From the NCBI GenBank assembly GCA_905370385.1, contig CAJPKN010000041.1, positions 1 through 11,785 on the forward strand: a DNA stretch of 11,785 nucleotides, given 5' to 3'. The notes below the pieces were generated by a model. It was not told the DNA's origin and searched no databases. It saw only the letters and a program-made list of their open reading frames with translations. This DNA is from Stomatobaculum longum (lineage in GTDB: Bacteria > Bacillota > Clostridia > Lachnospirales > Lachnospiraceae). Positions 5,870-11,785 of the stretch are shown piece after piece (within the stretch, counting starts at the first letter, position 1; every line of letters starts with the position of its first letter). A program made the position numbers and the translations under genes.

Positions 5870-6704
5870 TTCGTGCTTCCTCCCCGCTTCCGTATATCTG
5901 GACGGTCAGTAACAGGTTCTCCGCCAACCGTACCGCCTTATCACAATCTTCCCTTTTCAGCAAAAACAAGCCATGCGTCTCGCTGAACATGTCGAGCTCC
6001 GCGAGGCAGTCATCGTTCCACTGTGCACTCAGTTCCCGGCACCAGCCTTCTATATCACCGGGCGCCTCGTGCAGACCGTCTTCCCGGATTGCAAGCTTCC
6101 GCGCCTTGCAGAGTTCCCCGATCAACGCGAGGAAACTCTCCTTGTCGCACTTCCACTCAACTTCAACCGCTTTTCTTTGCTCCAACATCTCCTCGTAGAG
6201 CGCATTCCGCGCTTCTTCCGCAGCCTCGATGCTGTCAGGCCTCTGCTTCTTTAAAAAGCGCTTGCTTCGCTCGCTGTCACCAAGCAAAAGCAGCGCGAGT
6301 TTTCGAAAGTCCGCCTGAATCGCCTTGCCGTCTACACGCTGTACCTCGATAAATCTGCTTCCTTCCGGTAGCTTTAAACGACTCACAAAGTTCCGCAAAA
6401 TCCGCACTGCCTCCGGATAACTGAGCGCCGGAATCATATAGAATTTGCCGTCCACATCCAGATATAAGTCGACACCGTCCTTTTTCTTGTTGACAGTCAC
6501 CTTCATCCGCGTGCAACCCTGAATCGCTTGCGGCGGGGTCAGTTCCATGTACGGAATGTAGCCGTCCTGCATCGCTTTCAGCGTGTTATCGATTCCGATT
6601 ATATGAAAACCGTTCCGGTTATAGTTTGGCTCCTTCATATGCCAGTCTTCATAGTTTTGAAAGAGAACCCGCTGCATCCAGCTGTTAAAACTCCTGTCCC
6701 TCAT
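5862..6704 (-). CDS. Hypothetical protein, middle gene of the SseB/transglutaminase operon
   Basis: A 280-residue protein that I cannot place with confidence. It has no signal peptide or membrane segment. Residues 1-110 are mixed alpha/beta, with several aromatics and a lysine patch (VTVNKKKDG). Residues 120-185 are strongly helical and charged, and may be coiled. The C-terminal third, with WCRELSAQW and a LDMFSETHGLFLL strand followed by a helix, loosely resembles DUF6630-like folds; this is only an impression. The ATG at 6704 is 13 bp past the stop of the transglutaminase-like gene, and its AAGGAG site overlaps that stop. Its own stop overlaps the SseB start by 8 bp. Such packing argues that the three products work together. 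Confidence 0.75.
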   Translation of the reverse strand: MRDRSFNSWMQRVLFQNYEDWHMKEPNYNRNGFHIIGIDNTLKAMQDGYIPYMELTPPQAIQGCTRMKVTVNKKKDGVDLYLDVDGKFYMIPALSYPEAVRILRNFVSRLKLPEGSRFIEVQRVDGKAIQADFRKLALLLLGDSERSKRFLKKQRPDSIEAAEEARNALYEEMLEQRKAVEVEWKCDKESFLALIGELCKARKLAIREDGLHEAPGDIEGWCRELSAQWNDDCLAELDMFSETHGLFLLKREDCDKAVRLAENLLLTVQIYGSGEEARNV

Positions 6705-6717
6705 TGTTTCCCGCTCC

Positions 6718-8184
6718 TTACGGACGTATCACCTGCCGTATCTCTTCTGCCCGCAGCACTTCTTTTCGGCGGCGGAATTCCTCGTAGCGGAGACCGCGCC
6801 CGTCAAGCGCCATCTCTCCGACCTGATTGTCATAGGGGTCTGCGCGAAATTCCGGCTCCGGGAAGCCCGTCTCCCCCAGTATACGCGCATTTGCCGCCAT
6901 GCGCCACGGGTCTACGTTGCCGAAGTAGAAGCGGTGCAAGAGCTCGTCACCGCGCTTCCAAGCGGAACCCCCATAGGATAAATCCGCGGCCCGCCAACCG
7001 AAAGAAGGCGTGAAAAAGCGCACCCAGTCGTGGGCGCCGATAAACTTAGGCTCTGTCTTTAGCCCGCTCTCCCAGCGCGCCGGGATTCCGACCGCTTCGC
7101 AGAGCGAGAGGAACAAAAGAGCCTGAATGCCGCAGTCGCCAACGCGGTCCATCACGCAGCGCTCCGCCATCCTGTCCAGGAAAAAATAAGAGGGCATGAA
7201 GCTGTAGCGCACCTTCTTTGTGATGAAGTCATAGAAGCACTTTGCCTTGACCAGGGGCTCTGTCACCCCCGCAGTGAGCTCAGCCGCAAGGCTCCTGAGG
7301 TACGCGCTCGGCGGAAACAAGGCACTGTCATATCCGTTCTCTACACAAGATCTCATTCCGTTCTCAGCCGTATTTTCTGCGCTCCGCACTTGTTTGTTGG
7401 CTTCGCGCTCTACCCACTTCTCTGCTCTGCCCTCGGCTTGCATCCTCTCCGCAAGCCCGTAAACATCGCGGTAGCGCTCGGTATGCAGAAAACGATAGCT
7501 TACAATAAAGGGATGGTTTTTACCGAGTCGTTCCTCCCAAAAGACAACGCGCTGCGCCGCGCTTTCCGCACCGAGCTGTCCGCCGGCGCTCATCTCTTCG
7601 ACCGCAATCTCACTCTGCTCTTCCGTGACCCGCGGCAGAGGAAGGTAAGCCCGAACAAGAGCCCCTTCCCGATAAAGCGCCTCCTCCAATTCCAGTTCCG
7701 CGCGCACCGTGAGACGCACAGAGAGTTCTCCCTGCGCCCGCATTTTTTCCGCGCTCTCGCTAAGCAACTTGCGGTCACTGCCGGGAACATGATGCCCTTG
7801 CTTCTCCGCCGCTACGGCAAAGAAGGGATCGGTTTTACAGAGCGAGTCAAAGAAGCGGCCGAAATAGCGCGGCTCACCGTCCAGATAGCGCCAAAATATT
7901 CTACCGTCCGTGCGCAAGGAATCAAAGTCTGCCTCCGAAAAATTCGGAACATAACGCCGCACAAGTTCCAGCGCTTCCGCCCTTGTATAGGGATATTCCG
8001 CGGTCAAACGGCGCAGTATTTCTTGCTCCGCGCGGAAGCGCCGCCGTTCCTCCGGGAGACAATCTCCCGTTTCCAGCAAATGCTGTAAATACGCCTCTGC
8101 CTCTTCTAAATTCCCGCGCTCCTTCATCTGCTGCACGGGAGACGGAAGCGGCAGGTACATGCTTTCAAAGAGATTCTTCCCCAT
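6718..8184 (-). CDS. Transglutaminase-like superfamily protein
   Basis: A 488-residue protein with no signal peptide or membrane segment, so probably cytoplasmic. Residues 1-120 form a helical N-terminal domain with a GNLEEAEAYLQHLLE helix, then a DGRIFWRYLDGEPRYFGRFF stretch. Residues about 295-405 carry the transglutaminase core: a helix before ITKKVRYS, the nucleophile Cys351 in VGDCGIQALLFLSLCEAVGIPAR, His385 in IGAHDWVRF, and Asp401 in RAADLSYGG. The Cys-His-Asp triad is complete, so an active enzyme (peptidase, cross-linker or amidase) is plausible. The middle region (150-290) is charged and unassigned. It is first in its operon, with an AAGGAG site before the ATG at 8184. The substrate is unknown, and the partners give no clear hint. 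Confidence 0.85.
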   Translation of the reverse strand: MGKNLFESMYLPLPSPVQQMKERGNLEEAEAYLQHLLETGDCLPEERRRFRAEQEILRRLTAEYPYTRAEALELVRRYVPNFSEADFDSLRTDGRIFWRYLDGEPRYFGRFFDSLCKTDPFFAVAAEKQGHHVPGSDRKLLSESAEKMRAQGELSVRLTVRAELELEEALYREGALVRAYLPLPRVTEEQSEIAVEEMSAGGQLGAESAAQRVVFWEERLGKNHPFIVSYRFLHTERYRDVYGLAERMQAEGRAEKWVEREANKQVRSAENTAENGMRSCVENGYDSALFPPSAYLRSLAAELTAGVTEPLVKAKCFYDFITKKVRYSFMPSYFFLDRMAERCVMDRVGDCGIQALLFLSLCEAVGIPARWESGLKTEPKFIGAHDWVRFFTPSFGWRAADLSYGGSAWKRGDELLHRFYFGNVDPWRMAANARILGETGFPEPEFRADPYDNQVGEMALDGRGLRYEEFRRRKEVLRAEEIRQVIRP

Positions 8185-8210
8185 TGCGCTCTCCTTTTTT
8201 TAACGGCAAA

Positions 8211-8235
8211 GGGATGCCCGCAATTCGGGCATCCC
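8211..8235 (-). terminator. Strong hairpin between the DUF819 gene and the transglutaminase operon
   Basis: Arms GGGATGCCCG (8211-8220) and CGGGCATCCC (8226-8235) are perfectly paired around a 5-base loop. On the minus strand only TTTGCCGTT follows, so the T-tract is poor. It lies 27 bp upstream of the transglutaminase start. It could end the epimerase/DUF819 transcript or fold in the leader of the operon. Confidence 0.6.
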
Positions 8236-8266
8236 GGGTATACGTTACGATTATGAGGCAAACTGC

Positions 8267-8308
8267 GCACAGGACAGGGATTTCGTTTTCACGAATTTCC
8301 GCCTGTGC
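8267..8308. repeat. Long imperfect hairpin downstream of the DUF819 gene
   Basis: The outer arms GCACAGG (8267-8273) and CCTGTGC (8302-8308) pair perfectly. Inner pairing of GGGATTTCG with CGAATTTCC is imperfect, with a wobble and a mismatch. It starts 27 bp past the DUF819 stop and lacks a clear T-tract. It may protect the mRNA 3' end or assist the hairpin at 8211-8235. I see no gene in 8185-8335. Confidence 0.5.
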
Positions 8309-8335
8309 CTGCATCTCCCTCGTTTCAATCAAAGC

Positions 8336-9514
8336 CTATAGAAATAAGCGCAGCAGGGCGCCCATACCGAGTCCCATGAAGTTTCCGATTGCCGCGCCGA
8401 GCACGCCCATCAGGACACCGATGCCCGCATAGGAAGCGTCATAGGCAGATGCCACGATAGGTGCGGAGGCGGAACCGCCGATGTTTGCGAGCGATGCCGT
8501 CGATACCATGCAGAGATCCCAGTGGAAGACCTTCGAGAGCAGGTACATGAGCACCACATGGATGACCAGGATGAAAAGTCCGTATACCACCCACATGGGC
8601 GCCGAGAGCAAATCGGATACCGACGCGGTCGATGCGAGCAGCGAGACCACTACATAAAGGTATACATTGGAGAGCTCTTCGACCGCCGGGAGCTTGCCGA
8701 GCGAAGTGCCCGCGCAGATTAATCCTAGGATACTGACAAAGACCGTCGTCAAGGTTCCCTTGTCAAACATACCGAGTCCCACACCCGAGAGTGCCGCATT
8801 GCAACTCTTTCCGACCATCTGGGAGAGCGCCGAAACCATGAGCGAAAGACCGATCAGAAAAATCCAGTCCGCACTGGTCGCAGCCTTCTTCTCCTTTGCG
8901 ACCTCGGCATTTGCACTCTCTGCAATGGCCTGTAGTGTAGACGTGTCCGCCTTGACCGAAGTGTTCCAGCGCCCCGCGTACTTGACCGCGAGCAGGAGAA
9001 GCGCTATCCAGACGGAGTAGCAAACAGTATCCAAAGCGAGCGCACAGCTGTATGCGCCGGCATCGACCGGAAGCGCCGCCTGCATGGCCGCCATGTTCGC
9101 GGAACCGCCGACCCAGGAAGCATAGAGCGCCGCAACCGCGCCCCAGGTATCCGTGCCGAGCGTACCCTTAAAAATCGGGTAGCCGATCAGGAAGCCGATT
9201 GCCAGCGTCAGCGAGCAGCCGAGGAAAATAGCCACCATGCGCCCGCCGAGCTTTGAGAGCTTCTTAAAGTCGCAGCGAAGCAGCATGACAAAAATCATGG
9301 CGTAGAGAATGTTGTTTTTGAGCGCCGAATACGTGTTTGAGCAAGCCTCGGAATTGTAGAGTCCCATGGTGCAAAAGACCATGTTCAGCACATAAATCCA
9401 GACCAGCGGCGGCACCACATTAAAAATCTTCGCCTTGGTCTTTTTCTCCAGGAACAGCAGCATCCCGGCAAGGAAAATGAGAAACGCAATGTAGGTAAAC
9501 CCGTTGGTGATCAT
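8336..9514 (-). CDS. DUF819 family integral membrane protein, probable transporter
   Basis: A 392-residue polytopic membrane protein with roughly ten hydrophobic segments. It belongs by pattern to DUF819 (YjcL-like). The two halves each carry a Gly/Ser/Asn-rich break: SWVGGSANMAAM at about 133-144 and ANIGGSASAPIVAS at about 343-356, as expected for an inverted-repeat transporter fold. Between the halves is a soluble loop (about 183-213) rich in Ala, Glu and Lys. I choose the ATG at 9514 because a GGGGGA site lies 7 bases upstream. The ATG at 9529 would add five residues but has no ribosome binding site. The gene starts 32 bp after the epimerase stop, so the two are likely co-transcribed. Transport by DUF819 proteins is inferred, not shown; the neighbour suggests a dipeptide or amino acid substrate. 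Confidence 0.85.
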   Translation of the reverse strand: MITNGFTYIAFLIFLAGMLLFLEKKTKAKIFNVVPPLVWIYVLNMVFCTMGLYNSEACSNTYSALKNNILYAMIFVMLLRCDFKKLSKLGGRMVAIFLGCSLTLAIGFLIGYPIFKGTLGTDTWGAVAALYASWVGGSANMAAMQAALPVDAGAYSCALALDTVCYSVWIALLLLAVKYAGRWNTSVKADTSTLQAIAESANAEVAKEKKAATSADWIFLIGLSLMVSALSQMVGKSCNAALSGVGLGMFDKGTLTTVFVSILGLICAGTSLGKLPAVEELSNVYLYVVVSLLASTASVSDLLSAPMWVVYGLFILVIHVVLMYLLSKVFHWDLCMVSTASLANIGGSASAPIVASAYDASYAGIGVLMGVLGAAIGNFMGLGMGALLRLFL

Positions 9515-9546
9515 CTCTTTATCCCCCATCTTTTATTGTTTGATGC

Positions 9547-10638
9547 TCAATCCAGGTAACGCAAGCCCTCCACGCCGCGGATGCCCATGCCGGCCTCATC
9601 CGAAACCGTGATTAACTTCTCTTCAAAACGCGCACCGCCCAGTATCGGATCCTCGCTGCAGAGCACCGGACCGTCCAGGTCGATGCGGGTAAAGACTTTC
9701 TTTGCGCAGGCGAGTTCCACCGCTGCATTCACGGAAATTTTCGCTTCCAGCATGCAACCGATCATGCACTCCACACCGTAAATCTCTGCCGCAGCCGCAA
9801 TCTTCAACGCGTTATAGATACCGCCGCACTTCATAAGTTTGATGTTGATGAGGTCCGCCGCCCGCTGTTCCAGTACCCGCATCGCATCGCGCGGGGAAAA
9901 TACACTCTCATCCGCAAGGACGGGCACAAAGCTATGTTCGGTCACGTATTTTAGCCCCTCGATATCGTGCGCCTTGACCGGCTGCTCGACAAATTCAAGC
10001 TTGAGTCCCTGCTCCTGCATCTCATTTAAGATGCGCACCGCCTGCTTCGGCTCCCAGGCCTGATTCGCGTCAATGCGGAGGCGGATGTCTGCGCCCGCAA
10101 CCTCACGCACCGCCCGAAGCCGCGCTACATCGAGCGTCGGGTCTGCGCCGACCTTTACTTTCAGGCAGTCATAACCGCGCGCAATTGCCGTTGCGGCATC
10201 CCGCGCCATCTCTTCCGGCTCGTTCACGCTGATGGTGATATCCGTGACCAGCTGTTTCCGCGCGCCGCCGAGGAGTTTGTAGACCGGAAGCTTGTAAAGC
10301 TGCCCGTAGAGATCCCAGAGCGCCATATCCGCCGCGGCCTTTGCACTGCTGTTTCCGTGTACGCAGGACTGAACGAGCTGCATCAAATCTTCAAACGCAT
10401 CGATATCTTTGCCGAGGAGGTTCGGGATGATGTGATCCTTCAGCGCCCCGACTATGGCACCTGTGGTGTGACCGGTCACCGCGCCCGTCGGCGGTGCCTC
10501 GCCGTACCCCACCGCTCCCGTGTCGGTGCGAATCTCGAGGATGATGTCCTCGACACGCGTCACCGTGCGAATCGCTGTCTTAAACGGCACCCGCAGTGGC
10601 ACCGAAATGCTACCGAGCCGAATCTCCGTGATTTTCAT
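9547..10638 (-). CDS. Dipeptide epimerase (L-Ala-D/L-Glu epimerase type), enolase superfamily
   Basis: A 363-residue enolase-superfamily enzyme that inverts the alpha carbon of a dipeptide, classically L-Ala-D-Glu from murein turnover. The N-terminal capping domain (1-120) precedes the barrel. The KxK pair is in CLKVKVG (Lys160, Lys162). Metal ligands are Asp190 (RIDANQAW), Glu218 (EFVEQP) and Asp243 (ADES). The opposing base is Lys267 in NIKLMKCGG. Dipeptide epimerases are marked by a C-terminal Asp-x-Asp that binds the substrate amine; it is present as RIDLDGPVL (Asp320, Asp322), and GCMLEAKISVNAA also fits. The start at 10638 has an AGGAGGAGGGG site just upstream; the frame is open to 10770, but that part reads as untranslated leader. 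Exact dipeptide specificity cannot be read. It heads an operon with the DUF819 transporter. Confidence 0.92.
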   Translation of the reverse strand: MKITEIRLGSISVPLRVPFKTAIRTVTRVEDIILEIRTDTGAVGYGEAPPTGAVTGHTTGAIVGALKDHIIPNLLGKDIDAFEDLMQLVQSCVHGNSSAKAAADMALWDLYGQLYKLPVYKLLGGARKQLVTDITISVNEPEEMARDAATAIARGYDCLKVKVGADPTLDVARLRAVREVAGADIRLRIDANQAWEPKQAVRILNEMQEQGLKLEFVEQPVKAHDIEGLKYVTEHSFVPVLADESVFSPRDAMRVLEQRAADLINIKLMKCGGIYNALKIAAAAEIYGVECMIGCMLEAKISVNAAVELACAKKVFTRIDLDGPVLCSEDPILGGARFEEKLITVSDEAGMGIRGVEGLRYLD

Positions 10639-10741
10639 GCCCCTCCTCCTTATCCCCGGCGCCATGAACGGGTCTGCGCTTCCGTAACATACCTTTGCTT
10701 TCACTGCAACACGACTCGATTTGCGCTCTAGGTTTGGGATT

Positions 10742-10802
10742 ATTATACAATGACAGCGTTTAATCGGCAATCATTTTATGCACTTTGACGAGCGCATGTA
10801 AA
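10742..10802 (-). promoter_or_regulatory. Two candidate promoters for the epimerase operon
   Basis: P2 has -35 TTGCCG (10765-10770), a 17-bp spacer and -10 TATAAT (10742-10747), and would give a leader of about 100 nt. P1, further upstream, has -35 TTTACA (10797-10802), an 18-bp spacer and -10 TAAAAT (10773-10778). P1 lies wholly in the 55-bp repeat and is kept in the second copy. P2 is split by the repeat edge, which falls in its spacer. Confidence 0.6.
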
Positions 10803-10810
10803 CAAAAAAT
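10756..10810. repeat. 55-bp direct repeat, copy 1
   Basis: This segment is identical to 11731-11785 over all 55 bases, in the same orientation, 975 bp apart. The five bases to its left differ (TGACA here, TCCCG in copy 2). It contains promoter P1 and one CACTTTGAC motif. Sequence beyond its right edge cannot be compared, because copy 2 ends at the window edge. Confidence 0.95.
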
Positions 10811-10819
10811 CACTTTGAC
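10781..10819. repeat. Pair of CACTTTGAC motifs 30 bp apart
   Basis: CACTTTGAC occurs at 10781-10789 and 10811-10819, a spacing of 30 bp, about three helical turns. One copy sits between the -35 and -10 of P1 and the other upstream of its -35. This could be a tandem operator on one face of the DNA. It could also be chance. Confidence 0.4.
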
Positions 10820-10827
10820 AGCAAGAA

Positions 10828-10885
10828 AAAACGGCCCGCAAATCCGTGTGAAATAGGACCTGCGGACCGGCTTATCGGCCGTTTT
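10828..10885 (-). terminator. Intrinsic terminator of the leucine-rich-repeat gene
   Basis: Outer arms AAAACGGCC (10828-10836) and GGCCGTTTT (10877-10885) pair perfectly. An inner stem CCGCA/TGCGG with TCC/GGA further folds the loop. On the minus strand the stem is followed by a T6 run (10826-10831 region), as for a terminator 20 bp beyond the stop codon. Confidence 0.8.
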
Positions 10886-10904
10886 CCGGGTTTTCGCCGC
10901 CTTA

Positions 10905-11678
10905 CTACTGTACCTTTCTCCCGCGCGCAAGAAGCTCCGCCGGCAGATTGAGAGAAGCTTCTCTGCACCACTCCGCTACGCCGGTTTTCGGACTGTATTC
11001 GTAGGCAATCCCCGCCTGCAAAAGTTTTCTTCCCGTCGCAAAGACCTCACAGTTCTCCGGCAAGCCCCGTAGAGACGAAATGTCTTCGAGGCTGTCGCAG
11101 TTCCCGAGCCTTACGTATCTCAGTTGATGCAAAGTGTCGAGCGGAACGAGCGCCCGCAACTTGGCGCAGTACTCCAGGCATAACGACTCTAAGTTTCTGA
11201 GTTCTGTCAGAAACGAAAAATCCGTCCAGGAGGAATTGTTTTTCACGCGAAGCGCCCGAAGCGACGTCAGTGCTTCCAGTCCGGCAGGGCTGTTCGGCCG
11301 ATTGCCGTATACATAGAGGGAAGTGAGTTTAAGCTTGCCGATGCAAGCAAAAGACTCCAGTGTGGTTCCGCTCAGCGAAAGTGCCTTAAGCCGCGTAAGC
11401 TTAGAAAGGCAAGCGCCGCTCTTCTTACTTATTCTGCCGGAAAGGCTAAGTTCCTCCAGCGTATCCGCATATTCCGGGAGCGCCGTGAAATCCGGTTCCG
11501 TGAGACCGAGGCTACGCAATCGTTTCAGCGCTTTTAAGTCCGAAAGTCCCTCACCGAAGCAGCCCGAGACCGCTTCGCTAACCCGCTGCAATTCCGGAAG
11601 ACCTACAAGCTGCCCCGGCTCCGTCGCACAAAATTCGATTTCCGGGCGAAGGCGAAATAAGTCATTGAGCTTCTCCAA
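10905..11678 (-). CDS. Leucine-rich-repeat protein, start uncertain and possibly 5'-truncated
   Basis: A 257-residue product with about seven leucine-rich repeats of about 22-24 residues between residues 48 and 200. Examples are TRLKALSLSGTTLESFACIGKL and RNLESLCLEYCAKLRALVPLDTL, with the LxxLxLxxN/C core. No signal peptide or membrane segment is seen, so it is probably cytoplasmic and binds another protein; no partner or enzymatic domain is visible. The best in-frame start is TTG at 11678, but it lacks a ribosome binding site. The frame stays open upstream through codons reading RAWGGYRPSTSD to a TAA inside the 55-bp repeat, with no ATG or GTG. That suggests the true N-terminus has been lost or is misassembled. 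It ends at a good terminator. It may be a working gene with a weak start, or a remnant. Confidence 0.6.
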   Translation of the reverse strand: MEKLNDLFRLRPEIEFCATEPGQLVGLPELQRVSEAVSGCFGEGLSDLKALKRLRSLGLTEPDFTALPEYADTLEELSLSGRISKKSGACLSKLTRLKALSLSGTTLESFACIGKLKLTSLYVYGNRPNSPAGLEALTSLRALRVKNNSSWTDFSFLTELRNLESLCLEYCAKLRALVPLDTLHQLRYVRLGNCDSLEDISSLRGLPENCEVFATGRKLLQAGIAYEYSPKTGVAEWCREASLNLPAELLARGRKVQ

Positions 11679-11730
11679 ATCCGACGTGCTCGGTCGATAA
11701 CCTCCCCAGGCGCGAATCAGCCGTATCCCG

Positions 11731-11785
11731 GCGTTTAATCGGCAATCATTTTATGCACTTTGACGAGCGCATGTAAACAAAAAAT
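11731..11785. repeat. 55-bp direct repeat, copy 2, at the window edge
   Basis: It is identical to 10756-10810 and ends exactly at the last base. It carries P1 (TTTACA at 11772-11777 and TAAAAT at 11748-11753, minus strand), which would fire toward the leucine-rich-repeat gene from about 70 bp upstream. The -10 of P2 is absent here. An exact overlap ending at the edge also fits a contig boundary in a k=55 assembly. Confidence 0.9.

Noticed and set aside
7390..8088. A 232-codon plus-strand open frame opposite the transglutaminase-like gene
   Set aside because: No start signal and no family pattern; the minus-strand gene is continuous and in an operon.
9515..9529. An earlier ATG for the DUF819 gene
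   Set aside because: It has no ribosome binding site; the GGGGGA just downstream of it is well placed for the ATG at 9514 instead.
10639..10770. A 44-codon N-terminal extension of the epimerase
   Set aside because: The extension has no family similarity and overlaps promoter P2, while the ATG at 10638 has a near-perfect ribosome binding site and gives the normal enzyme length.
10781..10819. A CtsR heat-shock operator
   Set aside because: The GTCAAA core matches part of the CtsR heptad, but CtsR sites are close tandem heptads; here the copies are 30 bp apart and no heat-shock gene follows.
1..11785. tRNA, rRNA, CRISPR array, prophage or known defence cassette
   Set aside because: No cloverleaf, spaced repeats, integrase, Cas or nuclease motifs were found on reading both strands.

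Overview
The window looks like a chromosomal piece of a Bacillota bacterium, most likely class Clostridia and possibly Lachnospiraceae. The evidence is strong AGGAGG-type ribosome binding sites, TTG starts, a PepSY protein next to a two-component system, a DUF819 transporter beside a dipeptide epimerase, and a YrrT-like methyltransferase. Base composition is moderately GC-rich by eye. Family calls come from reading motifs; no database search was possible. Every intact gene is on the minus strand. The only plus-strand gene is a truncated regulator at the left edge.

Layout from left to right. (1) 1-335: a 3' fragment of a GntR/FCD regulator that begins at a palindromic promoter-like repeat (copy A) and ends at a bidirectional terminator. 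(2) 336-1120: a class I SAM methyltransferase, a leader with two overlapping hairpins, and a promoter (copy B) that shares 16 identical bases and its -35/-10 layout with copy A. (3) 1124-4564: a two-component regulatory unit. An OmpR-type response regulator and a HAMP histidine kinase overlap by four bases, followed by an exported protein with four PepSY domains. The regulator operon and the PepSY gene have matching promoters: two YTAATS hexamers 11 bp apart, then exactly 9 bp, then a -10 box. This suggests the regulator controls both. (4) 4602-8184: a tightly packed three-gene operon, transcribed leftward, encoding a transglutaminase-like enzyme, a protein I do not recognise, and an SseB-family protein with an EF-Tu-domain-2-like N-terminus. 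Its role is unknown and it is the best candidate here for an undescribed system. (5) 8211-10805: a dipeptide epimerase (enolase superfamily) followed by a DUF819 membrane protein, probably one unit for uptake and epimerisation of cell-wall-type dipeptides. (6) 10828-11785: a leucine-rich-repeat protein gene with a good terminator but no convincing start. Just upstream of it lies an exact 55-bp copy of the epimerase promoter region, which stops at the last base of the window.

Two places look rearranged. The regulator fragment begins at repeat A, and the open frame of the leucine-rich-repeat gene runs up to the edge of the 55-bp repeat. An exact 55-bp repeat ending on the final base also fits a contig end in a de Bruijn assembly, so the right end should be treated with care. 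I saw no tRNA, rRNA, CRISPR array or transposase.
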